A stretch of 64,000 nt of DNA from Deinococcus koreensis. Lineage in GTDB: Bacteria; Deinococcota; Deinococci; Deinococcales; Deinococcaceae. The translations under genes were made by a program, and so were the position numbers. Under the pieces are notes generated by a model. That model saw only the letters and a list, made by a program, of their open reading frames with translations, had not been told where the DNA came from and did no database searches. The stretch spans positions 2,982,501 through 3,046,500 of the forward strand of contig NZ_PPPD01000001.1 in the NCBI RefSeq assembly GCF_002901445.1, in the 5' to 3' direction. Shown here piece by piece: positions 1 to 11,243 of the stretch (its first letter is position 1; each line of letters starts with the position of its first letter).

Positions 1-2
1 CC

Positions 3-1229
3 CGCCTGACCATGACCGGCGCGCGGGTCGGCACGCCCATCTACATGGCCCCCGAGCAGGCCAAGGGCAACCGCGTGGACGCCCGCAGCGACATGTACTC
101 GCTGGGATTGCTGGCCTACGAGATGGTCACCGGCCAGACCGCCTTCCGCGGCTCCTACGAGGCCGTGGTACACCAGCAGGTCTTCGAATCGCCCAAGCCC
201 CCCAAGCAGGTCAAGCTGGAGGTGCCGGGCAAGCTCAACGACCTGATCCTGCACATGATCGAGAAAGACCCCGCCCAGCGCCCCACCCTGGACGACGTGA
301 TCGCCCGCATCGACGCCGGCGTGATGAGCGACGAGGTGTTCAACGATCCGGTCGCCCTGGCCCTGAGCGTGGGCGAGAAGCGCGGCACCCTGCGCCTGCT
401 CGACCTGCGCGGCAAGCTGCGGATCAGCCTGCGCGACCAGGGCGGCGCGACCTCGGGACTGCCCAGCGCCCCCAACGCCGTGGCCGGCGACCAGGACGGA
501 AACCTGTACATCACCATGCAGGAGTACCGCCAGGGCAAGGCCGGTGCGCTGGTGCGCAAGCTCAATCCGGACGGCCGTGAGCTGCTCAGCTTCGGGGCCT
601 ACGGACTCTCGGAAGGCGAGCTGCTGCAGCCGGTCGATATCGCGGTCGCGCAGGGCCACGTCTACGTGCTGGACGCCGAGGCCCACCACGTCGTGGTGTA
701 CGACATGCAGGGCCGCTTCGTGCGGAAGTTCGGCGGGCAGGGACAGGGCCTGGGCCGCTTCGAGAAACCGCGCTCCATCGTGGCCTCGCCCGACGGGCAT
801 ATCTATGTGCTCGACACCGGCAACAACGAGGTGCAGCGCTTTACCACGCAGGGCGAGTATGTCAGCCGCTACGCCTTCCGGCTCGACCGCACCTCCGAGA
901 ACCTGCGCCAGCTCGACGGCCTGGGCGTGGACAGCTTCGGCGCGGTGTACATCGTGGACGGCGTGGCCCGCAAGCTCCGCAAGATCGAGGCCGACGGCAC
1001 CCCCGGCGTGACCTTCGCGCTGGAGACCCTGGTGGGCGAACCCACCGACGCGCCCTGGCTGATCGAGGTCGGCCCCGAGGGCCAGATCTTCGCCGTGCGC
1101 CAGGGCGGCCAGGTGCTGCGAACCTTCAGCAACGTGGGCGACCTGATCACCCAGACCGACATGTACGCCCCGGTGCTGGCCATGTCGATCCTGCAGCGCT
1201 CGCAGATCGCCCACAGCGCCCTCGCCTGA
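3..1229 (+). CDS. Ser/Thr protein kinase with C-terminal NHL repeats (5' end outside window)
   Basis: Only the C-lobe of a Hanks-type Ser/Thr kinase is inside the window. The reading frame is open from base 3, and the first ATG (base 12) falls in the activation segment, so it cannot be the true start. Counted from that ATG, the P+1 loop and APE motif ([10 protein letters not shown]) are at residues 7-16, the alpha-F DxxSLG region follows, and the closing Arg is in PAQRPTLDD. From about residue 140 to the end are NHL-type propeller repeats, clearest in [20 protein letters not shown]. No hydrophobic membrane span separates kinase and propeller, unlike typical PASTA or PknD-type receptor kinases, so the propeller is probably cytoplasmic. 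The substrate is unknown. The kinase and NHL assignments are secure; the length and any N-terminal domain are not visible. Confidence 0.88.
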   Translation, partial: RLTMTGARVGTPIYMAPEQAKGNRVDARSDMYSLGLLAYEMVTGQTAFRGSYEAVVHQQVFESPKPPKQVKLEVPGKLNDLILHMIEKDPAQRPTLDDVIARIDAGVMSDEVFNDPVALALSVGEKRGTLRLLDLRGKLRISLRDQGGATSGLPSAPNAVAGDQDGNLYITMQEYRQGKAGALVRKLNPDGRELLSFGAYGLSEGELLQPVDIAVAQGHVYVLDAEAHHVVVYDMQGRFVRKFGGQGQGLGRFEKPRSIVASPDGHIYVLDTGNNEVQRFTTQGEYVSRYAFRLDRTSENLRQLDGLGVDSFGAVYIVDGVARKLRKIEADGTPGVTFALETLVGEPTDAPWLIEVGPEGQIFAVRQGGQVLRTFSNVGDLITQTDMYAPVLAMSILQRSQIAHSALA

Positions 1230-1235
1230 GCCGCC

Positions 1236-1490
1236 ATGCCGCTGCCCGAGCTGACCCTCTACACCCGCCCCGGCTGCCACCTGTGCGTTCAGGCCGAGGA
1301 GCACCTGCGGGGACTGGAGTTCCGCTACCGGGCGGTGAACGTGGACGGCGACCCGGCGCTGCGCGAGCGCTTCGGGGACGACGTGCCGGTACTGGCCCAC
1401 GGCGAGCGGGTGCTGGCCAAAGGCGTGCTGGGCCGGGGGCGCCTGAGCGGGCTGAAGCTGCTGCTGCTGCGCGAGCAGCCGGCGTCCTGA
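1236..1490 (+). CDS. Small glutaredoxin-like thiol-disulfide protein
   Basis: This 84-residue protein has a thioredoxin fold with the redox motif PGCHLC, Cys14 and Cys17, right after the first beta strand, and the cis-proline region VPVL at about residue 51. It fits the short glutaredoxin/DUF836 family, which transfers electrons between low-molecular-weight thiols and protein disulfides; the partner here is unknown. It starts 6 bases after the kinase stop codon, so the two are probably co-transcribed. No clear ribosome binding site is seen, which suggests coupling to the upstream stop. It lies within 3 kb of the bacillithiol gene bshC, but a bacilliredoxin role would be speculation because bacilliredoxins carry a CGC motif. 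Confidence 0.8.
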   Translation: MPLPELTLYTRPGCHLCVQAEEHLRGLEFRYRAVNVDGDPALRERFGDDVPVLAHGERVLAKGVLGRGRLSGLKLLLLREQPAS

Positions 1491-1558
1491 CGACCTGCGC
1501 CCAGCCGCCCATCAGATACGTCCTGGCCGGGATTCGGGCTGGGCGCTATGGTGAGGCC

Positions 1559-1618
1559 ATGACGATCCACCCCAGCCCCCACTTCCGGCAGGCCCAGTTC
1601 TGGCAGGCCCAGCCGTGA
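1559..1618 (+). other. Possible 19-codon leader ORF overlapping the ftsY start
   Basis: An ATG at 1559, preceded by GGTGAGG, opens a 19-codon frame whose TGA stop at 1616-1618 overlaps the GTG start of ftsY at 1615 (GTGA). It contains a 9-bp direct repeat, CAGGCCCAG, separated by TTCTGG. The overlap suggests translational coupling to ftsY, which has no good Shine-Dalgarno sequence of its own. Whether the peptide is made is not known; a chance frame is equally possible. Confidence 0.35.
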
Positions 1619-2571
1619 GCTGGCTCGAACGCCTGCGCGACGGCCTGAGCAAGACCCGCAAGCAGATCAACGACACCGCCGGCTTCCTCGGCAGCGACGT
1701 GCGCGATGTCCTGACCAACCGCCTGGACACCATCGAGGATCTGGAATACGCCCTGATCGCCGCCGACGTGGGCAGGGCCGCCACCGAGGAGATCCTGGCC
1801 GACGTGCGCCGCGCCGAGGGTAAGAACCTTCAGGACGCGCTGATGGACGCCCTGACCCTGCAGCTGGAGCCCGACGCGAGGCGCGCCGAATTCCGCAAGC
1901 TGGGCTTCGCCCCGGACGCCCGCCGCAAGACGGTCGATCCGCAGGGCCACGTCGTCATGGTGATCGGCGTGAACGGGGTGGGGAAGACCACGACCATCGC
2001 CAAGCTGGGCCAGTACTACATGACGCGCGGCAAGAGCGTGATGTTCGCGGCCGGCGACACCTTCCGTGCGGCGGCCGGGGCGCAGCTGGGCGAGTGGGGC
2101 GAGCGACTGGGCGTGCCGGTGATCCAGGGCCTGGAGGGAGGCGACCCCGCCGCCGTGGCCTTCGACGCCGCCAGCGCCCGCACCTCGCGCGGGACGGATC
2201 TGCTGTTCGTGGACACCGCCGGGAGGCTGCACACCAAGCACAACCTGATGGAAGAGCTGAAAAAGGTGCGCCGCGTGATCGAGAAGGCCGATCCGGGCGA
2301 GCCCGCCGAGGTCTGGCTGGTGCTGGACGCCGTGACCGGCCAGAACGGACTTCAGCAGGCCAAGAAGTTCCACGAGTCCACCCCGCTGACCGGCGTGGTC
2401 GTCACCAAGCTGGACGGCACCTCCAAGGGCGGCATCCTGGTGCCGATCGTGCGCGAGCTGGGAGTGCCCATCAAGTTCATCGGTGTGGGCGAGCAGCCCG
2501 GCGACCTGCAGCCCTTCGACAGTCAGGAGTTCGTGCGGGCGCTGTTCGATGTGAATATTCCGAAGAGCTGA
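1615..2571 (+). CDS. ftsY: Signal recognition particle receptor FtsY
   Basis: SRP-family GTPase that docks the SRP-ribosome complex at the membrane for co-translational insertion. The 318 residues hold the N domain (helical bundle, residues 1-100) and the G domain: P-loop GVNGVGKTTTIAKLG near residue 120, the insertion box motif DTFRAAAGAQL, DTAGRLHTK (G3), TKLDGTSKGG (G4) and the closing GVGEQPGDLQPFD. The N-terminal acidic A domain of E. coli FtsY is absent, as in many Gram-positive and Thermus-group receptors. The start is GTG, overlapping the stop of a 19-codon upstream frame. A hairpin follows the stop codon. The assignment is unambiguous. Confidence 0.97.
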   Translation: MSWLERLRDGLSKTRKQINDTAGFLGSDVRDVLTNRLDTIEDLEYALIAADVGRAATEEILADVRRAEGKNLQDALMDALTLQLEPDARRAEFRKLGFAPDARRKTVDPQGHVVMVIGVNGVGKTTTIAKLGQYYMTRGKSVMFAAGDTFRAAAGAQLGEWGERLGVPVIQGLEGGDPAAVAFDAASARTSRGTDLLFVDTAGRLHTKHNLMEELKKVRRVIEKADPGEPAEVWLVLDAVTGQNGLQQAKKFHESTPLTGVVVTKLDGTSKGGILVPIVRELGVPIKFIGVGEQPGDLQPFDSQEFVRALFDVNIPKS

Positions 2572-2579
2572 AGGGGAGG

Positions 2580-2626
2580 GGCTATGAGCTCTGAGCTATG
2601 GGCTTTGAACCTTCAGAGCTCATAGC
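2580..2626. terminator. Inverted repeat between convergent ftsY and bshC
   Basis: GCTATGAGCTCTG at 2581-2593 is a perfect inverted repeat of 2614-2626, with a 20-base loop that contains a further degenerate copy of GAGCTATG. It lies between the 3' ends of two convergent genes, as expected for a bidirectional terminator. There is no long T-run on either strand, so it may instead stabilise 3' ends or be a dispersed repeat. Confidence 0.55.
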
Positions 2627-2633
2627 TCACAGC

Positions 2634-4193
2634 CTACGGAATCACCAGCTCGCCGCGCCAGCCGGGCTCCAGCCCCAGCAGCAGCTCCAGCGGCGTGTCG
2701 CCGTGCTTGAGCAGGAAGGTCAGGAAGTTCATCTCGCGCTCCTGGGGCACGCCGCCCGGGAGCAGGTGGGCCCTGAGGCGGCCCAGCTGTCCGCTGCGGT
2801 CGTCCTCCTGGCGGGCCAGGGCGCGGGTCGCCAGGGTCTGCAGGTGGCTCAGGCGGGCGAGGCTGCGCGTGCGGGTGCGCTCGGCCGCGCCGACCAGCGT
2901 GGGATCGAGGGCCGCCAGCTCGCTGCTCAGGGTCTCGAACTGTCTGCTCAGGCTGTCCAGCACGCCGTCGGCCAGCGCTCCGGCCTGCCGCTCGCGGGCC
3001 AGGGCGCGGCCCAGCACGCCCTCCGGGTCGGCCTGCAGCTGCGCCGCGCTGGCGCCCAGGCGGCGAAGGAGCCGCGCCACGTTGGGCTCCAGCCAGGTCA
3101 CGCTTAGGCGGGGCCACAGCAGCGGCTGTTCCAGGCCATGCAGCGGATAGACCTCGCGCAGCTGCGCGCCGTAGGCGATCTCGCCGGGCCCCACCACGAA
3201 GGCCAGCGTGGGCAGCAGCGTGTCCTGGATGATCGGCCTCAGTCCGGCCGCCGGCGTGATCCGGCTGGGGTCGCCCTCCAGCACGCTCCGGAGGTCGGCC
3301 GCGCTGTAGATCCTTGTCTCGGTCTGGAAGCGGCCCCCCTCCACCCTGAGCAGGCGCCGTCCCCCATCGTCTTCCTCGAGAAAGAGGTTGGTCGCGCCGG
3401 CCGGGCGGCGCAGCTGGGGCGTGAAGCCGGCCCCCTCCAGCCGCCGCGCCGCGTCCTCGATGCGTGCCGAGGAGGCCAGCGGGTCATCCAGTTCCCGCGC
3501 CAGGGCGGGCGCCATCAGGCGCGCCAGGGCGGGGTGCAGGGGGTCGAGCACGAGCAGCCCGGCGGGCGAGAGCAGGCTGTGGATCAGGCGGGCGAACACG
3601 TCGGCGTAGCTGCCGCCGGCCCGCACCGCCTGCTCGATCCGGGCCCGGACTCTCTGGACGTGCTCTGGGGGGGCCTCGAACCTGTCGAGCAGCGCCATCG
3701 CCTGCGCCGTCCACTCGCCCTGCCACGAGACGCGCCCGATGGGCCGGCCCTGGGGCAGGTCGAAGCTCAGGTGGTGCAGGGTCTCGGCATGGTCGAGCAG
3801 GGTGGTCGAGGCGACCTCGGCGGCGTCGTGATCCTGGCTGGCGACCCAGTAGACCGCCACCACCGGGGCGTCTTCCGTGTCCAGCCGGCGGGCCAGCAGG
3901 GCGGCGTCGGCACCCTTGTGGACGGAATAGGCCGGGCCACTCAGGGCGCCCGCCTGTTGCCCGGTCACAACCACGCGCGAGGCGGGATGCGCCAGACGGG
4001 TCAGGAGGAACTCCACGGAGGCGTCCAGCGTGCCCAGATCCGCGTGGTAGGCCCGCAGGGCCTCGGCCAGCGCTGTGTGGTCCAGCTCCGGTCGGGGAGA
4101 GCGCGTCCGGGCCCCGTCCAGTTCCCCATGCGGCAGGCGGAAGAATTCGCCGAGCCCCCCTGCCTGAAATTCCGCTGCCACACTCCGCGCCAT
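2634..4193 (-). CDS. bshC: Bacillithiol biosynthesis cysteine-adding enzyme BshC
   Basis: BshC adds cysteine to glucosaminyl-malate in the last step of bacillithiol synthesis, the main low-molecular-weight thiol of Firmicutes and Deinococcus. The 519-residue length matches the family (about 540). The family signature VTGQQAGALSGPAYSVHK is near residue 76, followed by the Rossmann-like core with PVVAVYWVASQDHDAAEV and a C-terminal coiled-coil region (residues about 385-460). The start has GGAAGGGA upstream with acceptable spacing. bshA and bshB are not in the window, so the pathway is scattered in this genome. It is convergent with ftsY; a CRP-family gene lies upstream on the same strand. Confidence 0.94.
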   Translation of the reverse strand: MARSVAAEFQAGGLGEFFRLPHGELDGARTRSPRPELDHTALAEALRAYHADLGTLDASVEFLLTRLAHPASRVVVTGQQAGALSGPAYSVHKGADAALLARRLDTEDAPVVAVYWVASQDHDAAEVASTTLLDHAETLHHLSFDLPQGRPIGRVSWQGEWTAQAMALLDRFEAPPEHVQRVRARIEQAVRAGGSYADVFARLIHSLLSPAGLLVLDPLHPALARLMAPALARELDDPLASSARIEDAARRLEGAGFTPQLRRPAGATNLFLEEDDGGRRLLRVEGGRFQTETRIYSAADLRSVLEGDPSRITPAAGLRPIIQDTLLPTLAFVVGPGEIAYGAQLREVYPLHGLEQPLLWPRLSVTWLEPNVARLLRRLGASAAQLQADPEGVLGRALARERQAGALADGVLDSLSRQFETLSSELAALDPTLVGAAERTRTRSLARLSHLQTLATRALARQEDDRSGQLGRLRAHLLPGGVPQEREMNFLTFLLKHGDTPLELLLGLEPGWRGELVIP

Positions 4194-4304
4194 GTCGTTC
4201 CCTTCCCTTCCCGCTTCCGGGCAGAGCGCCCGGACGATCGTCCCAAACTATTCAAACCGGCCGGTCAAGACTGCATTCCCGGCGCTGTTTCAGGCCGCCC
4301 CTCT

Positions 4305-4979
4305 CTACCTCAGCGGCTCCTGGGTGGCGCGCAGCAGGCCGTCGCGGTCCGTGAGCACGATGCGGCGGTAGCCGATGTCCAGCAGGCCGCGCGTGCGGAA
4401 GTCGCCCAGCAGCTTGGTGATGGTCTCGCGGGTGCTGCCGACCACGTGGGCGAGGTCCTGGTGCGACACCCGGTCCTTGAGCGCCAGCGCGCCGCCCGGC
4501 GGCCACTCGCCCTCGCGCTCGGCGAGGCTGAGCAGGGCCAGGGCCAGGCGCTGCGAGACCTCCAGGAAGACCAGCCCCGAGAGCCGTTCCTGCACGCCGC
4601 GCGTCTGCCGCGTCAGCTGCTCGCCGAGCGCGACCGCGACGGGGGGTTGCGAGCGCCGCAGCCGCCCCAGCACGTCCTGACCGAGCTGCAGGGCCTCGGC
4701 GTCGTCCATGGCCTCGGCGTACATGCCGTAGGTCTCGCCGGGCGTGAGGCTGGACACGCCCAGCAGCGCCCCCGGCCCATGCACGTCCAGCGTGACCTCG
4801 CGGGCGCCGCTGCCGAGCCGGTAGAGGCGAACCGACCCGCGCATCAGCACGAACAGCGTCTCGGCCGCGTCCGCCGGATGGAACAGCAGCCCCCCCCGAC
4901 TCCAGCGGCCTACCCTGCCAGCGGCGAGAAGTTGCGCCTGCGCGTCTGCAGGCAATGCACCAAACGCTCCGGGCAACAT
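4305..4979 (-). CDS. CRP/FNR-family transcription regulator
   Basis: This 224-residue protein has an N-terminal cyclic-nucleotide-binding-like beta barrel (residues about 12-110, with FHPADAAETLFVLMRGSVRL), a dimerisation helix, and a C-terminal winged helix with the recognition region DLAHVVGSTRETITKLL near residues 174-190. The start at 4979 (MLPGAFG) is preferred over the in-frame ATG at 5051, because the extra 24 residues look non-coding and CATACT lies 7 bases upstream, a possible leaderless -10 box. Deinococcus has a CRP-family stress regulator (DdrI); this may be its counterpart, but that cannot be shown here. It is divergent from the glycosyltransferase at 5107, so the short intergenic region may be a shared control region. 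Confidence 0.9.
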   Translation of the reverse strand: MLPGAFGALPADAQAQLLAAGRVGRWSRGGLLFHPADAAETLFVLMRGSVRLYRLGSGAREVTLDVHGPGALLGVSSLTPGETYGMYAEAMDDAEALQLGQDVLGRLRRSQPPVAVALGEQLTRQTRGVQERLSGLVFLEVSQRLALALLSLAEREGEWPPGGALALKDRVSHQDLAHVVGSTRETITKLLGDFRTRGLLDIGYRRIVLTDRDGLLRATQEPLR

Positions 4980-5091
4980 GCGTAGCAGTATGCCGCACCT
5001 GTGGCCTGCGGGCGGTGGCTCTGTCCGTCCACCCCGCTGCCCGCCGGACATCAGGACTGCCGACCCCGGGCACGCCCCCTGCGCCGCGCAT

Positions 5092-5097
5092 TACAAT
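5092..5097 (+). promoter_or_regulatory. Probable -10 box of the WecG/TagA gene
   Basis: TACAAT matches the bacterial -10 consensus in 5 of 6 positions and lies 9 bases before the ATG at 5107, so the transcript would have almost no leader. No convincing -35 box is seen at 16-18 bases upstream. Confidence 0.5.
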
Positions 5098-5106
5098 CCG
5101 TGCAGC

Positions 5107-5871
5107 ATGAGCGCCCCGCCTGACTCCCCGCGCCTGTCGCTCTTCGACCTGCCGCTCGACGTGATTTCCCTGCCCCAGACCCTCGACCGACTGAGTGGCT
5201 GGATGTTCGGCGGCCCGCGCGCCGCCCACACCGTGGTCACGCTGAACCCGGAATTCATCGTGCAGTGCCAGACCCAGCCCGATTTCGTGCGGGCCATCCA
5301 GTCCGCCGATCTGGTCACCGCCGATGGCGTGGGTATCGTCTGGGCGGCCCGGCAGCTCCATCAGACCGAGGTGCCCCGTGCGCCCGGCTTCGACATCGTG
5401 AAGGGACTCATGGAGCGGCACGGGGCCGAGCTGCGGGTGTTCTTCCTGGGCTCCAAACCCGGCGTGGCCGAACTCGCCGCGCAGAACGCGGCGCGCGACC
5501 ACGGCATCCAGGTGGCGGGCACCCACCACGGCTATTTCGATCTGGACGAAGATCAGCGCGTGGCCGAACTCGTCGCCGCCAGCGGGGCCCACCTGCTGCT
5601 CACTGCCATGGGCGCGCGGCGCCAGGAGACCTTCAACCAGTACTGGCGGCAGGTCATCGGCGTGCCCGTGATGATCGGCTGCGGCGGCGTGCTGGACGTA
5701 CTGGCCGGCTCGGCGCAGCTGGCCCCCGACTGGACACGCCGGGCCGGGGTCGAGTGGATCTGGCGCGTAGTGGGCGACCGCAAGCGCTGGGGCCGCGCCC
5801 CCCGGCTGCTGCAGTTCGTCCAGATGGTGCAGGCCGAGAAGCGCCGCCCCAGAGCGAGGGACGGGTCAGGC

Positions 5872-5880
<9 letters not shown>
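5107..5880 (+). CDS. WecG/TagA/CpsF-family glycosyltransferase
   Basis: The 257-residue protein has the compact Rossmann-like fold of the WecG/TagA family, which transfers N-acetylmannosamine(uronic acid) from UDP to a lipid-linked sugar on the cytoplasmic face of the membrane. Landmarks are TLNPEFIVQ, the SADLVTADGVGIVWAAR signature, RVFFLGSKPGVAE and the C-terminal GVEWIWRVV region followed by a basic tail. The start is placed at the ATG at 5107, which follows a good -10 box; the frame is open further upstream but without family similarity. The acceptor is unknown: Deinococcus lacks classical teichoic acid, so envelope polysaccharide is a reasonable guess. Its last 9 bases overlap the 3' end of the convergent aminotransferase. 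Confidence 0.9.
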
Positions 5881-7176
<1,296 letters not shown>

Positions 7177-7219
7177 GGGAGTCCTTGAAGTGGGTGGGAG
7201 TGGAGTCAGTGGGAGAGGG

Positions 7220-7683
7220 CTACCACGTGTCGCCGCCGCCCGGCGGGGGCCAGAGCCCCAGCGCCCGGCGCACCGACACGACCTGCCCCAGGTGATAGAT
7301 GCTGTGGCCGGCGAAGTTGCTGAGCGTCACGCCATGGGGGCGGCCCTGGCGGTCGAGCGTCTGGACGAAGCCTTCATCCCTGGCGCGCTCCCGCAGTGCG
7401 GCCGAGTCCCGCAGGAAGGTGGCCCTGAGTGCCTCCCACTCCCCTGGTTCCGGCCAGCCGCCACTGGCGTGCTCGGGGGGGGCCGGATCGTTCCCGGCGA
7501 TCACGCCCAGCAGCCAGGCCTGCCAGAACTGCACGTGCGCCACGATCTGCGCCGCCGAGTGGGGAAGGGCGGCAGGCACCCGCATGGCGTCCTCGGCGCC
7601 CAGGCCCTCCAGCGCCCGCTCCCAGGAGACATTGGCCGGCCCCCCCAGAAACAGGTTGCCCACGGCCCTGCCGATGACCTCGC

Positions 7684-7690
<7 letters not shown>
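7220..7690 (-). CDS. DinB-like protein, second of a tandem pair
   Basis: This protein of about 156 residues has a DinB/YfiT four-helix bundle. Candidate metal-ligand histidines are in IVAHVQFWQAWL and in AGHSIYHLGQVV, the standard DinB arrangement. The family includes thiol-dependent S-transferases that use bacillithiol or mycothiol, which fits the presence of bshC nearby, but many members have no known activity. The start is GTG at 7690, inside the last codons of the upstream DinB gene (ACGTGGTAG), so translation is probably coupled. The last ten residues, WPPPGGGDTW, are identical to those of its neighbour, pointing to a tandem duplication. Confidence 0.82.
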
Positions 7691-8199
<509 letters not shown>

Positions 8200-8232
8200 G
8201 GGAGGTAGTGTTACAGAAGTCGGAACCAGGGG

Positions 8233-8592
8233 GTGGGTGCGTTGACGGATCATCAACCTGACATCTACAGCGCGGCCCACCATGGGCTTCGCGTCGACAG
8301 CGTCACGGACGTTCCGGAGCTGCTGGGCGCCGCGTACGGCTCGGACGGGCTGCTGCTGCTGGAGACCGACCTCGGCCCGGCGTTCTTCCGGCTGGGCAGC
8401 GGCGTGGCGGGCGAACTGTTCCAGAAGCTGGTGAACCACCGCGTTCCGACGGCGCTGGTGGTCGAGGACTTCTCGGCTTACGGCGAGCGCTTCTCCGAAC
8501 TGGCCTCCGAACACACCCGGCATGGGCAGGTGCGCTTCGTTCACACTGAGGCGGAGGCCCGCGCCTGGCTGGAGACCGTGGCGGGCCGCTGA
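8233..8592 (+). CDS. DUF4180 domain protein
   Basis: This protein of about 119 residues matches the DUF4180 pattern: a short N-terminal segment, then LLLLETDLGPAFFRLGSGVAGE, KLVNHRVPTALVVEDFSAYGE and a final VRFVHTEAEARAWL. The fold resembles small STAS-like or SpoIIAA-like alpha/beta domains, and its biochemical role is not known. Start choice: GTG at 8233 is the longest; TTG at 8242 has AGGGGG with 8-base spacing and may be the real start. The 3' end is 13 bases from the convergent P5C dehydrogenase. Confidence 0.8.
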   Translation: MGALTDHQPDIYSAAHHGLRVDSVTDVPELLGAAYGSDGLLLLETDLGPAFFRLGSGVAGELFQKLVNHRVPTALVVEDFSAYGERFSELASEHTRHGQVRFVHTEAEARAWLETVAGR

Positions 8593-8605
8593 TCCCTAGT
8601 ACTCC

Positions 8606-10183
<1,578 letters not shown>

Positions 10184-10445
10184 GGGTCTCTCCTTGTCTC
10201 TCGCGCGAGCCTAACATGCCCGGCGGGACGCAGAAAGAGGCGCTGTCAGACGGCAAATCCCCGATCCCCTCTGCGGTGTTTGGATCGTCCGGCGAAGCCC
10301 GTGACCTTACAAATGCCAGGCGAACCCGGGACGACCACGGTGGCTCGCGCCTCACCCCCTCTGAAGGACGCTGGCCCCCACACCCGGCAGCCATGTCCCC
10401 ACCACCCGGCACTCACCCCCCGTCAGGCAGGGGCGCGTGCAGGTT

Positions 10446-11168
10446 TCAGGACTGTGCTCCGGCTGCCAGCGCTTGGAAGAGCTGGCTCAGGTGCTGAGGC
10501 GCCGTCCACATGGGCACATGGCCTGAAGGGAACTCCAGTACATTCCAGCCGTCCGCCCTGGCCCGCTGCGCCGACGCCAGGATCGCGGTGTCTACCGGCG
10601 AGTCTTCCCGATCCGTGCATAGTATGTAGGTTCGGGCGACTGTGGGCGAGGAGAGGCCCCCCAGTTTCACCGGCTCCAGATAGGGCCGCCAGGGAAAGGC
10701 GGTATGACGGCCCCGCGCCTCCCGCGCATCGACGCTGTCCTCTGCGGGCTCCAGGCGCGGGACGAACCAGCCTTCACCGGCGGCGTCCACCCACTGCTGA
10801 ATTCCAGCCGTGTAAGCGGAATCAAAGGTGTCGGCGGTGCTCTCTCCGTCACGCACCAGAAACGCGTCGAGCAGGACGAGGTGCGAGAGGCGCTGGGGAA
10901 CCCGGGCGGCGACCGCCTGGGCCACGGCGCCGTTCAGGCTATGGGCGATCAGCGCCACGCCCTCCAATTCCTCCCAGGCCAGGACGTTGATGACATCGTC
11001 TACCAGAGTGGTCAGGGTGATGGAGGGCGAGAGCAGGTGCGAGCGCTCGCCATAGCCGCTCAGGGTGGGGGTGAACACCCGGTGCCCGTGGGCCCGCAGA
11101 TCGTCGGCCACCTGCTGCCAGACCCAGCCGCCAGACCAGCCACCATGCAGCAGCACATACGTCGACAT
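10446..11168 (-). CDS. Alpha/beta hydrolase, esterase-like
   Basis: This 240-residue hydrolase resembles plant methylesterase/salicylate-esterase-like proteins. The N-terminal YVLLHGGWSGGWVW carries the oxyanion HGG motif. The nucleophile elbow is AHSLNG (Ser77), with Asn in place of the usual second variable residue, and the catalytic histidine is in SGHVPMW near the C-terminus. AGGAGGACGG precedes the ATG with ideal spacing. The natural substrate cannot be inferred. It follows the ROK kinase on the same strand with a 75-base gap. Confidence 0.85.
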   Translation of the reverse strand: MSTYVLLHGGWSGGWVWQQVADDLRAHGHRVFTPTLSGYGERSHLLSPSITLTTLVDDVINVLAWEELEGVALIAHSLNGAVAQAVAARVPQRLSHLVLLDAFLVRDGESTADTFDSAYTAGIQQWVDAAGEGWFVPRLEPAEDSVDAREARGRHTAFPWRPYLEPVKLGGLSSPTVARTYILCTDREDSPVDTAILASAQRARADGWNVLEFPSGHVPMWTAPQHLSQLFQALAAGAQS

Positions 11169-11243
11169 GACCGTCCTCCTGTTGCGGAACGTGTTGACCC
11201 GATGGTAACCGGTGGGCCTCGGGCTGGCACGAAGACCATCTCC

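Noticed and set aside
3138..4985. Long plus-strand frame of 615 codons opposite bshC and the CRP gene
   Set aside because: It is antisense to two well-recognised genes and has a Gln/His/Arg/Gly-biased composition typical of shadow frames in high-GC DNA.
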